Assembly (NCBI GenBank): GCA_009693325.1
Contig: SHXM01000008.1
Location: 1 to 39,373, forward strand
Length of the DNA stretch: 39,373 nt
From: Rhodoferax sp.
GTDB lineage: Bacteria; Pseudomonadota; Gammaproteobacteria; Burkholderiales; Burkholderiaceae_C
Direction of reading: 5' to 3'
Positions 1 through 9,750 of this stretch are shown here, piece by piece (the stretch's first letter is position 1; every line of letters starts with the position of its first letter). The notes under the pieces are model-generated. The model had not been told where the DNA came from, searched no databases, and worked only from the letters and a program-made list of their open reading frames with translations. A program made the translations under genes and the position numbers.

Positions 1-2
1 CA

Positions 3-920
3 GCGCAGCGCGACCTGGCGCGCGCCCTGGTGCAGCAGGCCGACGTGCTGGTGGAAAACAACCGGCCCGGCGCGATGAGCCGGCTCGGCCTGGGTTGGGA
101 TTGGTTCGGCCCGCGCCAACCCGGGCTGATTTACTGCTCGATCTCGGCCTACGGCCAGGACGGCCCGCGCGGCGGCGAAGGCGGCTTTGACCTGACCATC
201 CAGGCCAGCGCCGGCGTGATGAGCATCACCGGCGAGCCCGGTGGTGCGCCGGTCAAGGCCGGCGTGCCGGTGGTCGACTTTGCCGCCGGCTTGTATGCCG
301 CCTTCAGCATTGCGGCCCTGCTGGCGCGGGTACGCAGCGGCGGGCCGGGTGGCCAGCTCGACATCCCGATGTTTGCCACCACGCTGGCGATCTCGGCCCT
401 TCAGACCAGCGAGTACTTCGGCACCGGCAAGAACCCCCAGCCACTCGGCTCGGCCCACCCGCGCAATGCGCCCTACCAGGCCTACCAGGCCGCCGACGGC
501 TGGTTTGCGCTGGCCGCTGGCAACAACAAGCTGTGGCAACAGGTGTGTGCCCTGACGCCGGCCACCGCGCTGCTGGCCGACCCCCGCTTTGCCAGCCCTG
601 CCCTGCGTGCGGCCAACCAGGCGGCCCTGAAGCAGTTGCTGGAGCAGCAGTTTGTTCGCCAGTCGGTCGCCCATTGGCTGGGCTGCTTTGGCCCGGCTGG
701 CATTCCCTGCGCCCCGATCAACGGCTATGCCGAGGCGCTACAAGACCCGCAGGCCCAGCACCTGCAACTGGTGCAGCCCATGACCCTGCCCAATGGCGTG
801 CAGACCCGCACCGTGGGCTGCCCGGTTAAGCTTGATGGCGCGGTGGTGGCGGTCGAGACCCGGCCACCTGGGCTGGGCGAGCACACCGAGTCGGTGCTGG
901 CGCGGGTTGGCCAAACCTAA
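3..920 (+). CDS. CaiB/BaiF class III CoA-transferase family protein, 5' end outside the window
   Basis: Open frame continues upstream of the listed GTG at 30 to the window edge (AQRDLARALVQQADVLVENNRPGAMSRLGLG...); motifs ADVLVENxRPG and GYCSISAYGQDGP-like are typical of the CaiB/BaiF family. Confidence 0.9.
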   Translation, partial: AQRDLARALVQQADVLVENNRPGAMSRLGLGWDWFGPRQPGLIYCSISAYGQDGPRGGEGGFDLTIQASAGVMSITGEPGGAPVKAGVPVVDFAAGLYAAFSIAALLARVRSGGPGGQLDIPMFATTLAISALQTSEYFGTGKNPQPLGSAHPRNAPYQAYQAADGWFALAAGNNKLWQQVCALTPATALLADPRFASPALRAANQAALKQLLEQQFVRQSVAHWLGCFGPAGIPCAPINGYAEALQDPQAQHLQLVQPMTLPNGVQTRTVGCPVKLDGAVVAVETRPPGLGEHTESVLARVGQT

Positions 921-975
921 GCGCACAATTTATGCCAATTCATGTGAATGGTCTCGGGTTGAAAGGATAAAAACC

Positions 976-2367
976 ATGCTGCGCACCCATGAGCTCAATG
1001 TCAAGCAGGACGTCGACTCCCTGTTTCACCCCTACACACCGCTGGCCCGGCAGCGAGAAACCGGGCCGCTGGTGATCACCCGGGGCGATGGCGTTTATGT
1101 GGAAGACGACCAGGGCCGGCGTTATTTGGAGGGTATGTCTGGCCTGTGGTGCACCGCCCTGGGTTTTTCTGAGCCGCGGCTGACCGAGGCTGCCGCCCGG
1201 CAGATGAACCGCCTGCCCTACTACCAGCTGTTTGGGGGACGTGCCAACGAGCCCTCCATTGAGTTGTCGCACCGCCTGATTGAAAAAACCCGGCACCTGG
1301 GCATGGAGAAGGCGATGTTTGCCAACTCCGGCTCTGAGGCCAACGACCAGGCCGTGAAGATGATCTGGTACTACTTCAACGCCATTGGTAAGCCGACCAA
1401 AAAGAAACTGATCGCGCGCGAGCGCGGCTACCACGGGGTGACCGTCATGTCAGCCAGCCTGACCGGGCTGCCCGGCAACCATGCGGACTTTGACCTGCCC
1501 ATCGGCGAACGTGTGCTGCGCACCGCCTGCCCCAGCTTTTACCACTATGCCCAGCCGGGGGAAACCGAGGCAGCTTTCACAAATCGTATCGTGAGCGAAC
1601 TCGAGGCGCTGATCTTGCGCGAAGGCGCTGACACCATCGCCGCTTTTTTTGCTGAGCCGCTGCAGGGTGCGGGTGGCGTCATCATTCCACCGCCCGGCTA
1701 CTGGGCCCAGGTGCAGGCCCTGTTGCGCGAGCATGATATTTTGCTGGTGGCTGATGAGGTGATCACTGGTTTTGGCCGCACGGGGCAATGGTTTGGCTGC
1801 GACACCTACCAGATTCAGCCCGACATGATGTCGCTGGCCAAAGCGCTGTCAAGCTCTTACCTGCCGATTTCTGCCACGCTGGTAAGTGCCAAGGTTTATG
1901 CCGGCTTGACACAGGGCAGCACCCGCAATGGCCTGTTCTCTCATGGCGTGACCTATGCCGGGCACCCGGTGTGTGCAGCGGTGGCGATCGAGACCCTGAA
2001 GATCTACGAGGAGCGAGATCTGGTGCGCCATGTGCAGCAGATCGCGCCGCATTTTCAACAGCGCCTGCAGGCCATGACCCAGCACCCGATGGTGCATGCC
2101 ACCCGGGGAATTGGTTTGATCGGTGCCATGGAGCTGGTGCAGGACAAGGCCAGCCGCCGGCTGTTCGACCCGGCCAGCGGCATTGTGGCGCGGGTGCTCA
2201 GCGCCGGTTTGGAGGTCGGTGTGATCTACCGGCCGCTGCGCGACACCATGGCCCTGTGCCCGCCGTTGATCATCAACAGCGCTCAGATTGACGAGTTGTT
2301 TGACAAACTCACCCTGGCCCTCAATATGGCGCTGGCCGATGCCCGGCACGCCGGCCTGATGCCATGA
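976..2367 (+). CDS. Class III (omega-amino acid:pyruvate type) PLP-dependent aminotransferase
   Basis: ATG at 976 (the longer ORF from 793 overlaps the upstream gene in another frame). MFANSGSEANDQAVKMIWYY, LLVADEVITGFGRTGQWFG and the AKALSSSYLPISA lysine region are class III aminotransferase hallmarks. Confidence 0.92.
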   Translation: MLRTHELNVKQDVDSLFHPYTPLARQRETGPLVITRGDGVYVEDDQGRRYLEGMSGLWCTALGFSEPRLTEAAARQMNRLPYYQLFGGRANEPSIELSHRLIEKTRHLGMEKAMFANSGSEANDQAVKMIWYYFNAIGKPTKKKLIARERGYHGVTVMSASLTGLPGNHADFDLPIGERVLRTACPSFYHYAQPGETEAAFTNRIVSELEALILREGADTIAAFFAEPLQGAGGVIIPPPGYWAQVQALLREHDILLVADEVITGFGRTGQWFGCDTYQIQPDMMSLAKALSSSYLPISATLVSAKVYAGLTQGSTRNGLFSHGVTYAGHPVCAAVAIETLKIYEERDLVRHVQQIAPHFQQRLQAMTQHPMVHATRGIGLIGAMELVQDKASRRLFDPASGIVARVLSAGLEVGVIYRPLRDTMALCPPLIINSAQIDELFDKLTLALNMALADARHAGLMP

Positions 2368-2987
2368 CGCAGCCCGAGGCCGGGATGCTTGATGCCATAG
2401 CGCCGCTGCGCGACTTTGTGGTCGCGATGACAGCCTTGGTGGATACCACCCAAGAAGAAGCGCGGCTGCTGGCCGAGAGCCGGGTCTTGCTGGCGCGTTT
2501 GATTGCGCTTGACGACTGGCTGCCCGAGGCGTTTTCAGCAGGGCGCCCGGACCGCTACGCCCAGTACCTGCTGCACTGCGACCCGTGGGAGCGTTTTTCG
2601 GTGGCAAGCTTCGTGTGGGGCCCTGGGCACGGCACGCCAGTGCACAACCACACGGTGTGGGGCCTGGTAGGCATCTTGCGCGGGGCGGAGCGCTGCGAAG
2701 AATTCGAGATACGCTCGGGTCAGCCGGTGGCCACCGGTGGCCAGCACCTGATGCAGCGCGGCGACATTGAGGCAGTCTCGCCAGCGCTGGGCGACTGGCA
2801 TCGGGTCAGCCATGCAGCAGGCCAAGCGCAGACCATCAGCATCCATGTGTACGGCGCCAACATCGGCGCGGTGTTGCGCCGCCGGCTCGACCCGGCGGGC
2901 CAAGCAATGGCTTTTGTATCGGGCTATGACAGCACCCTGCTGCCCAACCTGTGGGACCGCTCGGCAGCGGTGCGGGCTGCATGCTGA
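2364..2987 (+). CDS. Cysteine dioxygenase-family cupin (thiol dioxygenase; 3-mercaptopropionate dioxygenase-like candidate)
   Basis: ATGA overlap with upstream gene; motif GTPVHNHTVWGLVGILRGAE plus downstream GDWHRVSH gives the expected three-His pattern of bacterial thiol dioxygenases. Confidence 0.8.
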   Translation: MTQPEAGMLDAIAPLRDFVVAMTALVDTTQEEARLLAESRVLLARLIALDDWLPEAFSAGRPDRYAQYLLHCDPWERFSVASFVWGPGHGTPVHNHTVWGLVGILRGAERCEEFEIRSGQPVATGGQHLMQRGDIEAVSPALGDWHRVSHAAGQAQTISIHVYGANIGAVLRRRLDPAGQAMAFVSGYDSTLLPNLWDRSAAVRAAC

Positions 2988-3679
2988 CCATTGACCACCA
3001 GGCTGGTGTGACCCTGCTCAGGCTGCAGCGGCCAGAGCGTGGCAATGCGCTCGTGCCCATGCTGGTCGAGGGTTTGATCAGCGCGGCCAGCGAGGCCTTT
3101 GCCAACGCCGCTGTGCACACCCTGGTGCTGCAGGGCGAGGGCCGGCATTTTTGCACCGGGCTTGATTTGTCGGATCTCGCCACTTTGTCGGACGCTGACC
3201 TGCTGCTGCGCCTGGTGCGTATCGAAACCCTGTTGGCCATGCTTTGGCATGCACCGATTCGTACCGTGGCGCAGGCCAAAGGCCGCACCTGGGGAGCCGG
3301 TGCCGACCTGCTGGTGGCCTGCGAGCAGCGACTGGTGGGCTCGGACACCACACTGCGTTTTCCCGGCGCGCAGTTTGGCCTGGTGCTGGGAACCCGGCGC
3401 CTGGCAGAGCGCATTGGCGCTGATGCTGCGCGCGCCCTGGTGCTGGAGGGCGGCGAGCTTGATGCGACCCAGGCCTTGGCGCTCGGGCTGGCCAGCCGAA
3501 TCACAGACACCCTGGCGCTGGCGCTGCTGCGCACCAGCGGCGATACCGGGCGCGCGGTGCGCACGGCCAGCCGCTCTGATCTGCGCGATGCCGATTTGGC
3601 GGCCCTGGTGCGCTCGGCCGCGGTTCCCGGCTTGCAGCAGCGCATCACACAGTACCGGGCCAGTCTGCTGGCACAATGA
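2981..3679 (+). CDS. Enoyl-CoA hydratase/isomerase family protein
   Basis: [24 protein letters not shown]..., [34 protein letters not shown]: crotonase fold. Start overlaps the end of the upstream CDS. Confidence 0.85.
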   Translation: MLTIDHQAGVTLLRLQRPERGNALVPMLVEGLISAASEAFANAAVHTLVLQGEGRHFCTGLDLSDLATLSDADLLLRLVRIETLLAMLWHAPIRTVAQAKGRTWGAGADLLVACEQRLVGSDTTLRFPGAQFGLVLGTRRLAERIGADAARALVLEGGELDATQALALGLASRITDTLALALLRTSGDTGRAVRTASRSDLRDADLAALVRSAAVPGLQQRITQYRASLLAQ

Positions 3680-3683
3680 AATC

Positions 3684-4475
3684 ATGCCAAAGTTTGCAGC
3701 CAACCTGTCTTTTTTATACCTTGAGCTGCCTTTTTTAGAGCGCTTTGCGGCCGCTGCGCAGGATGGCTTCAAGGCGGTTGAGTACCTGTTCCCCTATGAG
3801 CATGAGCCACGAGAAATCAGCGACCGCCTGAGCGCCCATGGCTTGCAGCAGGTGCTTTTTAATGCCCCGCCGGGAGACTGGGGCGCCGGCGAGCGGGGCC
3901 TGGCCTGCCTGCCCGACCGCCAAGCCGAGTTCCAAAGCGGCATCGTGCGCGCCCTGGACTATGCGCTCGCGCTGGGATGCCCGCGGGTTCATGTAATGGC
4001 TGGCCTGCTGCCAGCGGGGCAAGCCCGTGAGGCCTGCCAGCCCAGCTATGTCAGCAACTTGCGCTGGGCCGCAGACAGGGCGGCCTCAAAGGGGCTGGAC
4101 CTGATGATCGAGCCGATCAACCAACGCGACATACCGGCTTATTTTTTAAACCGGCAGGACCATGCGCATGAGTTGCTGCAGGCCATTGGCGCGCCCAATG
4201 TGTTGGTACAAATGGACCTCTACCACTGCCAAATTGTTGAGGGCGATGTCAGCATGAAGCTGCGCCAATATCTGCCCACGGGACGGGTCGGGCATATTCA
4301 GATTGCCAGTGTGCCCCTGCGCCAGGAGCCCGGCAGCGGCGAGTTGCACTACCCCCATCTGTTTGCCCTGCTCGATGAACTGGGTTATGCGGGTTGGGTC
4401 GGTTGCGAATACCGGCCACGCCTGGGCGCCGTGCCCGGTGGCACCACGGCTGGCCTGGGCTGGCGCCCGGTCTGA
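3684..4475 (+). CDS. hyi: Hydroxypyruvate isomerase-family TIM-barrel protein
   Basis: ATG at 3684 [41 protein letters not shown]...[22 protein letters not shown]...[10 protein letters not shown]; typical Hyi/OtnI pattern. Confidence 0.85.
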   Translation: MPKFAANLSFLYLELPFLERFAAAAQDGFKAVEYLFPYEHEPREISDRLSAHGLQQVLFNAPPGDWGAGERGLACLPDRQAEFQSGIVRALDYALALGCPRVHVMAGLLPAGQAREACQPSYVSNLRWAADRAASKGLDLMIEPINQRDIPAYFLNRQDHAHELLQAIGAPNVLVQMDLYHCQIVEGDVSMKLRQYLPTGRVGHIQIASVPLRQEPGSGELHYPHLFALLDELGYAGWVGCEYRPRLGAVPGGTTAGLGWRPV

Positions 4476-4524
4476 CCCCGGCGCTGACGCCCCGCCGGAT
4501 GTTTGTGAAGGAGATAAATTAGCC

Positions 4525-6006
4525 ATGAATGCCAGAGTCCCGCCATCCGCCCTGAACGCCGCACAGGCCCTGACCCAGGTTAGCCGCGCCTGGGACGAGC
4601 AGATCGTGCCGCAGCTGACCGACTACATTGGCATCCCAGCCAAATCACCGATGTTTGATGCCGACTGGGCCAAGCACGGCTACCTCGACACCGTGATGCG
4701 CAACACGGCTGCCTGGGTTGAGGCGCAAAAGGTCGAAGGCCTGACCCTGGAGATCATCCGAATGGACGGGCGCACGCCCTTGATGTTTTTTGAGGTGGCG
4801 GCCAGCAGTGGTGCCGCTGGTGGGCCGGCTGCGGTCAGCCAGCAAACTGTGCTCATGTATGGCCACCTGGACAAGCAGCCCGAGTTTTCTGGCTGGCGCA
4901 ATGACCTCGGGCCCTGGACGCCCAAGTACGAGGACGGCAAGCTGTACGGCCGGGGCAGCGCCGACGACGGTTATGCGGCCTACGCCAGCATTGCCGCGAT
5001 CCAGGCCCTGAAAAGCCAGCAGGTGGCGCACCCGCGCATCGTCGGCCTGATCGAGACCTGCGAGGAAAGTGGCTCGCCCGACCTGCTGCCCTACATCGAC
5101 ATCCTGCGCCTGCGCCTGGGCGATGTGGCACTGGTGATCTGCCTCGATTCCGGCGCCGGCAACTACGACCAGCTCTGGCTCACCACCAGCCTGCGCGGCA
5201 TGGCCGCCGGCACCCTGAAGGTGGAGGTGCTGACTGAGGGCGTTCATTCGGGCGATGCCAGCGGCCTGGTGCCGTCAAGCTTTCGCATCATGCGCCAGGT
5301 GCTGGACCGGCTTGAAGACAGTGCCACCGGCCGGCTGTTGCCCGGCAGCTTCCATTGCGAGGTGCCGGCCGACCGGCTGGCGCAGGCTCAGGCCACTGCG
5401 GCCATCCTGGGCGACGAGGTCTACAAACGCTTCCCCTGGGCCCACTACGACTGTGGTGGCTCGATGCAGTCGATGCTGCCCACCACCACCGACCCGGTGC
5501 AGGCCCTGCTCAACCGCACCTGGACGCCCACCCTCAGCGTCACCGGCGCCGACGGTTTCCCTGAGCTGAAAAACGCCGGCAATGTGTTGCGTCCCTATAC
5601 CGCCTTCAAGCTCAGCCTGCGCCTGCCGCCCTTGGTGGAGGCAGCCAGCGCGGTGCAGCAGCTCAAAGCGCTGCTGGAGGACAACGCGCCCTACCAGGCC
5701 CGCGTGACCTTTGAGGCGGCGAGTTCAGCCACTGGCTGGAACGCACCGGCCATCACGCCTTGGTTCGAGCAGGCGCTGCAGTCGGCCTCGCAGGCCCATT
5801 TTGGCGCGCCCTGCGGCTACATCGGCCAGGGTGGCACCATACCGCTGATGAGCATGCTGTCCAAGGGCTTCCCCAAGGCGCAGATGATGGTCTGCGGTGT
5901 GCTCGGCCCGAAGAGCAACGCGCACGGCCCTAACGAGTTTTTGCAAGTGCCCTACGCCAAAAAACTCACGGCAGCGGTGGCCGAGGTGATCGCCCGCATG
6001 CCATGA
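4525..6006 (+). CDS. M20 family metallopeptidase
   Basis: GAAGGAG RBS then ATG at 4525; LMYGHLDKQPEF, LYGRGSADDGYAAYASIAAI, LIETCEESGSPDL are M20 metal-site motifs. Confidence 0.9.
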   Translation: MNARVPPSALNAAQALTQVSRAWDEQIVPQLTDYIGIPAKSPMFDADWAKHGYLDTVMRNTAAWVEAQKVEGLTLEIIRMDGRTPLMFFEVAASSGAAGGPAAVSQQTVLMYGHLDKQPEFSGWRNDLGPWTPKYEDGKLYGRGSADDGYAAYASIAAIQALKSQQVAHPRIVGLIETCEESGSPDLLPYIDILRLRLGDVALVICLDSGAGNYDQLWLTTSLRGMAAGTLKVEVLTEGVHSGDASGLVPSSFRIMRQVLDRLEDSATGRLLPGSFHCEVPADRLAQAQATAAILGDEVYKRFPWAHYDCGGSMQSMLPTTTDPVQALLNRTWTPTLSVTGADGFPELKNAGNVLRPYTAFKLSLRLPPLVEAASAVQQLKALLEDNAPYQARVTFEAASSATGWNAPAITPWFEQALQSASQAHFGAPCGYIGQGGTIPLMSMLSKGFPKAQMMVCGVLGPKSNAHGPNEFLQVPYAKKLTAAVAEVIARMP

Positions 6007-6857
6007 GTGCCGCCATGTCGGCGCTGGCCGGGCAGCGCTCGCAGTTGCAGGGCCTGGCCCTGTGCGATTGGCCGCTGCCGGCGGGGCAAATGGCGCACGC
6101 CACGGTGCTGATCGTGCATGGACTGGGCGAGCACATGGGCCGCTACGCCGCGCTGGCCCAAGCCCTCAACAGCTGGGGCTATGCGGTCCGGTCCTATGAC
6201 CAATACGGCCACGGCGCATCAGAAGGCCCGCGCGGTGGCCTGCCTACAGCCACCAGATTGCTGGACGACCTGGCGCTGGTGGTAGACCATACCCGTGCCA
6301 CCGTGGCTGCTGGTCACCCCCTGCTGCTGCTGGGCCACAGCATGGGCGGCCTGGTGGCGGCGCGCTTTGTCGCTCTGCAGCGGCGGCCGGTAGAGGCTCT
6401 GGTGCTGTCGTCGCCGGCGCTTGACCCGGGTTTGAACCCCGTGCAAAAGCTGCTGGTGGCGGTATTGCCATCCCTGCTGCCCAACCTGCGCGTGGGCAAC
6501 GGCTTGGATGCTCGACTGATCTCGCATGACCCGGCGGTGGTCGCGGCCTACCAGAGCGACCCACTGGTGCACGACCGCATTGCGGCGCGTCTGGCGCGCT
6601 TCATTGCCGATGACAGCGCTGCGGTGCGGGCGGCAGCCCCGGGCTGGGTATTGCCGACCCTGCTGCTTTATGCCGGCGCCGACAAGCTGGTCAACCCGGC
6701 CGGCAGCCGGGCTTTTGCCGCAGCTGCGCCGCCGGCGGTACTCAGTAACCAGTGCTTCGAGCTCCTGTACCACGAGATCTTCAACGAGGCCGAGCCCGGC
6801 CGCAGCCAGGTGCTGGCAGCGCTGCGTGCTTGGCTGGACGCCCGGTTTGCTGCATAA
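6003..6857 (+). CDS. Alpha/beta hydrolase (monoacylglycerol lipase-like)
   Basis: ATGA overlap with M20 gene; VLIVHGLGEHMGRYAALAQAL and LLGHSMGGLVAARF nucleophile elbow. Confidence 0.88.
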   Translation: MSAAMSALAGQRSQLQGLALCDWPLPAGQMAHATVLIVHGLGEHMGRYAALAQALNSWGYAVRSYDQYGHGASEGPRGGLPTATRLLDDLALVVDHTRATVAAGHPLLLLGHSMGGLVAARFVALQRRPVEALVLSSPALDPGLNPVQKLLVAVLPSLLPNLRVGNGLDARLISHDPAVVAAYQSDPLVHDRIAARLARFIADDSAAVRAAAPGWVLPTLLLYAGADKLVNPAGSRAFAAAAPPAVLSNQCFELLYHEIFNEAEPGRSQVLAALRAWLDARFAA

Positions 6858-7128
6858 AGCCTTGCGCAAACGCCGTATCTGACCCGGCCTGGCTCAAGCA
6901 CGGGAACAGCGTGTCCGGTCCGCAGGTGGCAACCTGGCGCGGCTTGGCGAACCGCAGCAGCCCATGCCTTCGCGGCAGCCCGGCGCTATTTTGAAAACAG
7001 CAGTCGCAATTGGAGCGTCAACTCACCATGGCCTGAATACACTGTGCGCGGCTGCCGACGATCGGCGGGGGTGTGCGCATGTCAGCACATACGGTACACG
7101 CCACCGACTTTCCTAGGAGCAAGCGCAA

Positions 7129-9693
7129 ATGGCCAAATTTCCTGAACGAGCCAAGGTTGTCATCATTGGTCAAGGGGGCATCGTGGGTGCCTCGGTGGCG
7201 CACCACCTGATTGAACGTGGCTGGGACAACATTGTCGGCATCGACAAATCCGCCATCCCCACCGATGTCGGGTCCACGGCGCACGCGTCTGACTTCTGCT
7301 TCAACACGATGCACGACCAGATGACGATCTTCACCACCAAGTACAGCATCGACTTTTACGACAAACTGGGACGCTACGAGCGCATTGGCGGCCTGGAAGT
7401 GGCCCGTGTGGGGGATGACGAACGCATGCAGGAGCTCCAGCGCCGTGTGGCCTCGGGCAAAGCCTTTGGCAACCGGGTGGTGATGATCACCCCGGCCCAG
7501 GCCAAGGCGCGGTTTCCACTGCTCGAAGAAAGCATGATCCAGGGCGCCCTCTGGGATCCGGACGCCGGCCTGGTCAAGCCGCGCTCGCAGATGGTGGCGG
7601 GCGAGCTGGTAGACGCCGCAGTGGCCTCGGGTAAGCTGATGTCGTTTGCCAACACGGCGTGTACCGGCCTGCGTATCGAGAACGGCCGCATCCAGGGCGT
7701 GGAGACCACCAAGGGCTATATCGCTGCCGACCACGTGGTGGTCTGCGCCGGCCTGTGGGGGCGCCTGATTGCCGGGATGGCGGGTGAAGACCTACCGATC
7801 ATGCCGGTGGACCACCCCCTCACCTTTTTCAAACCCTACCTGGAATTCGCGGGTACCGGCAAGGACATTGGCTACCCGCTGCTGCGTGACCAGGGCAACT
7901 CGGCCTACCTGCGCGACACCGGGGACCCCAAGACGCCCGAAGGCGGCCAGATCGAGTGGGGCTATTACGAAGAGAAAAACCCGCGCATGTGTCATCCGCG
8001 CGATTTGCTTGAAAAAGAGCAGGCCCGGCTCTCGCCGTCGCAGCGTGACCTGGAGCTGGAGCAGATCATGGCGCCCTTGGAGCGGGCGATCGAACTCACG
8101 CCCATCCTGGCGGAACTGGGGTACGACGAGAAGTACTCCTTCAACGGCCTGTTGCAGGTCACCACCGACGGCAACCCCTCGATCGGTGAGTCGTCCAAGG
8201 TGCGTGGCCTCTGGTACGCCGAGGCCGTGTGGGTGAAAGACGCCCCCGGCGTAGGCAAGCTGTTGGCTGACTGGATGACCGACGGCACCACCCACATCGA
8301 CCATGCCCGCATCGACGTGGCCCGCACCTACCCGTTCCAGCAAGACGAGAAGTACATCCACGACCGCTGTTACGAGGGCGCCTTCAAGATCTACAACCCG
8401 CCGGTGCACAACCGCGAGCCCTACAGCGCCGGGCGGGGTATTTTCAAGAGCCCGTTCTACGAGCGCGAAAAGGCACTCGGCGCCTACTTTATGGAACTGT
8501 CCGGCTGGGAGCGCGCCCATGGTTATGCCAGCAACGAGCATCTGCTCGCGGTCTACGGCGACAAGGTGCCAGTGCGTGCCAACGAGTGGGACAACCGCCA
8601 CTTCTGGCGCGTGTCGAATGCCGAACATCTCAAGATGGCGGAAGACGTAGGCATGGTCAATGTCTCGCACTTTGCGGAGATCGATGTGGAAGGCCCTGAT
8701 GCGGCCGACCTGCTGGAATACATCTGTGTGGCCAAGGTCGGTGGTGACACGCCGGTGGGCAAGGGTGTCTACACCCACTTCCTGGACGCCAAAGGTGGTG
8801 TGCGGGCTGACCTCACCGTCCTGCGCCTGGGGCAGGACCACTACCGCGTGGTTGACGGGGCCGATGCCGGCCACCGCGACCTGACCTGGATCCGCCGCAT
8901 GGCGCAGGACAGGGGTGCCAAGGTCGAGGTGACGGACACCACCACGCACTACGGCTGTCTGGGCGTGTGGGGCCCCAACGCGCGCGCCACGATCCAAAAA
9001 ATCGCCGACGAACCTGCGGCCTGGACGCACGAGAACTTCCCGTTTGCGGCACTGCGCAACCTGAAGATCGCAGGCGTGCCGGTGCTGGCCTTCCGCATCT
9101 CGTATGTGGGTGAACAAGGCTGGGAACTGCACTTCAAGTACGAAGACGGACTGGCCTTGTGGGACGCATTGCACGCGCAGGGGGTCACTCCGGTGGGCGT
9201 GGAGACCTACGCCAACAGCCGGCGCATGGAAAAGAGCCTGCGCCTTCAGAACGCCGACCTGCTGACCGAGTACAACCTGTTCGAATGCGACCTGGCCCGG
9301 CCCAAGGTGAAGGCGGCCGATTTCCATGGCAAAGAGGCGCACCTGAAGTTCCGGGAACGTGACCATCAGCCTGCCACGCTCTGTACCCTGGTCATGACCA
9401 GCAACATCGACAGCAATGGTGTGGCGCGTTATCCCTTGGGCAACCTGCCGGTGATGGACCCCGACACCGGCGCTACCCTGATCGACGCGCAAGGCCGGCG
9501 CTCGTTTACTACCAGCATCGCCTTCGGCCCGACGCTCGGCAAGAACATTGCCCTGGCCTGGCTGCCGCATGACTACTGCCAGATTGGGCGCGAGTTGCAG
9601 ATCCAGTACTTCGGGGATGTCTATCCGGTTCAGGTCGCGGCGGTGGGTTACAAGTCGCTCTATGACCCGGAGAATGTCAAGCCGCGGTCGTGA
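7129..9693 (+). CDS. FAD-dependent oxidoreductase fused to GcvT-like aminomethyltransferase domain (dimethylglycine/sarcosine dehydrogenase-like)
   Basis: VVIIGQGGIVGASVAHHL dinucleotide-binding N-terminus; GSTAHAS (similar to the covalent-FAD GSTWHA region); C-terminal GcvT_N/GcvT_C-like domains. 854 aa. Confidence 0.88.
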   Translation: MAKFPERAKVVIIGQGGIVGASVAHHLIERGWDNIVGIDKSAIPTDVGSTAHASDFCFNTMHDQMTIFTTKYSIDFYDKLGRYERIGGLEVARVGDDERMQELQRRVASGKAFGNRVVMITPAQAKARFPLLEESMIQGALWDPDAGLVKPRSQMVAGELVDAAVASGKLMSFANTACTGLRIENGRIQGVETTKGYIAADHVVVCAGLWGRLIAGMAGEDLPIMPVDHPLTFFKPYLEFAGTGKDIGYPLLRDQGNSAYLRDTGDPKTPEGGQIEWGYYEEKNPRMCHPRDLLEKEQARLSPSQRDLELEQIMAPLERAIELTPILAELGYDEKYSFNGLLQVTTDGNPSIGESSKVRGLWYAEAVWVKDAPGVGKLLADWMTDGTTHIDHARIDVARTYPFQQDEKYIHDRCYEGAFKIYNPPVHNREPYSAGRGIFKSPFYEREKALGAYFMELSGWERAHGYASNEHLLAVYGDKVPVRANEWDNRHFWRVSNAEHLKMAEDVGMVNVSHFAEIDVEGPDAADLLEYICVAKVGGDTPVGKGVYTHFLDAKGGVRADLTVLRLGQDHYRVVDGADAGHRDLTWIRRMAQDRGAKVEVTDTTTHYGCLGVWGPNARATIQKIADEPAAWTHENFPFAALRNLKIAGVPVLAFRISYVGEQGWELHFKYEDGLALWDALHAQGVTPVGVETYANSRRMEKSLRLQNADLLTEYNLFECDLARPKVKAADFHGKEAHLKFRERDHQPATLCTLVMTSNIDSNGVARYPLGNLPVMDPDTGATLIDAQGRRSFTTSIAFGPTLGKNIALAWLPHDYCQIGRELQIQYFGDVYPVQVAAVGYKSLYDPENVKPRS

Positions 9694-9750
9694 GGCGGTC
9701 ATGGCAGCACGGCCATCCCGGCGCAGCTGCCGGCGACACCCGTGGCTCGC

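Noticed and set aside
7018-7128. Imperfect inverted repeat GGTGTGCGCATG...CATACGGTACACGCC upstream of the DMGDH-like gene
   Set aside because: Too many mismatches to call an operator or terminator from one sequence.
7792-9702. 636-aa open frame antisense to the DMGDH-like gene
   Set aside because: Shadow ORF in a GC-rich, codon-biased gene; His/Arg/Gln/Val-rich composition, no recognisable domain, and the sense strand is clearly coding.
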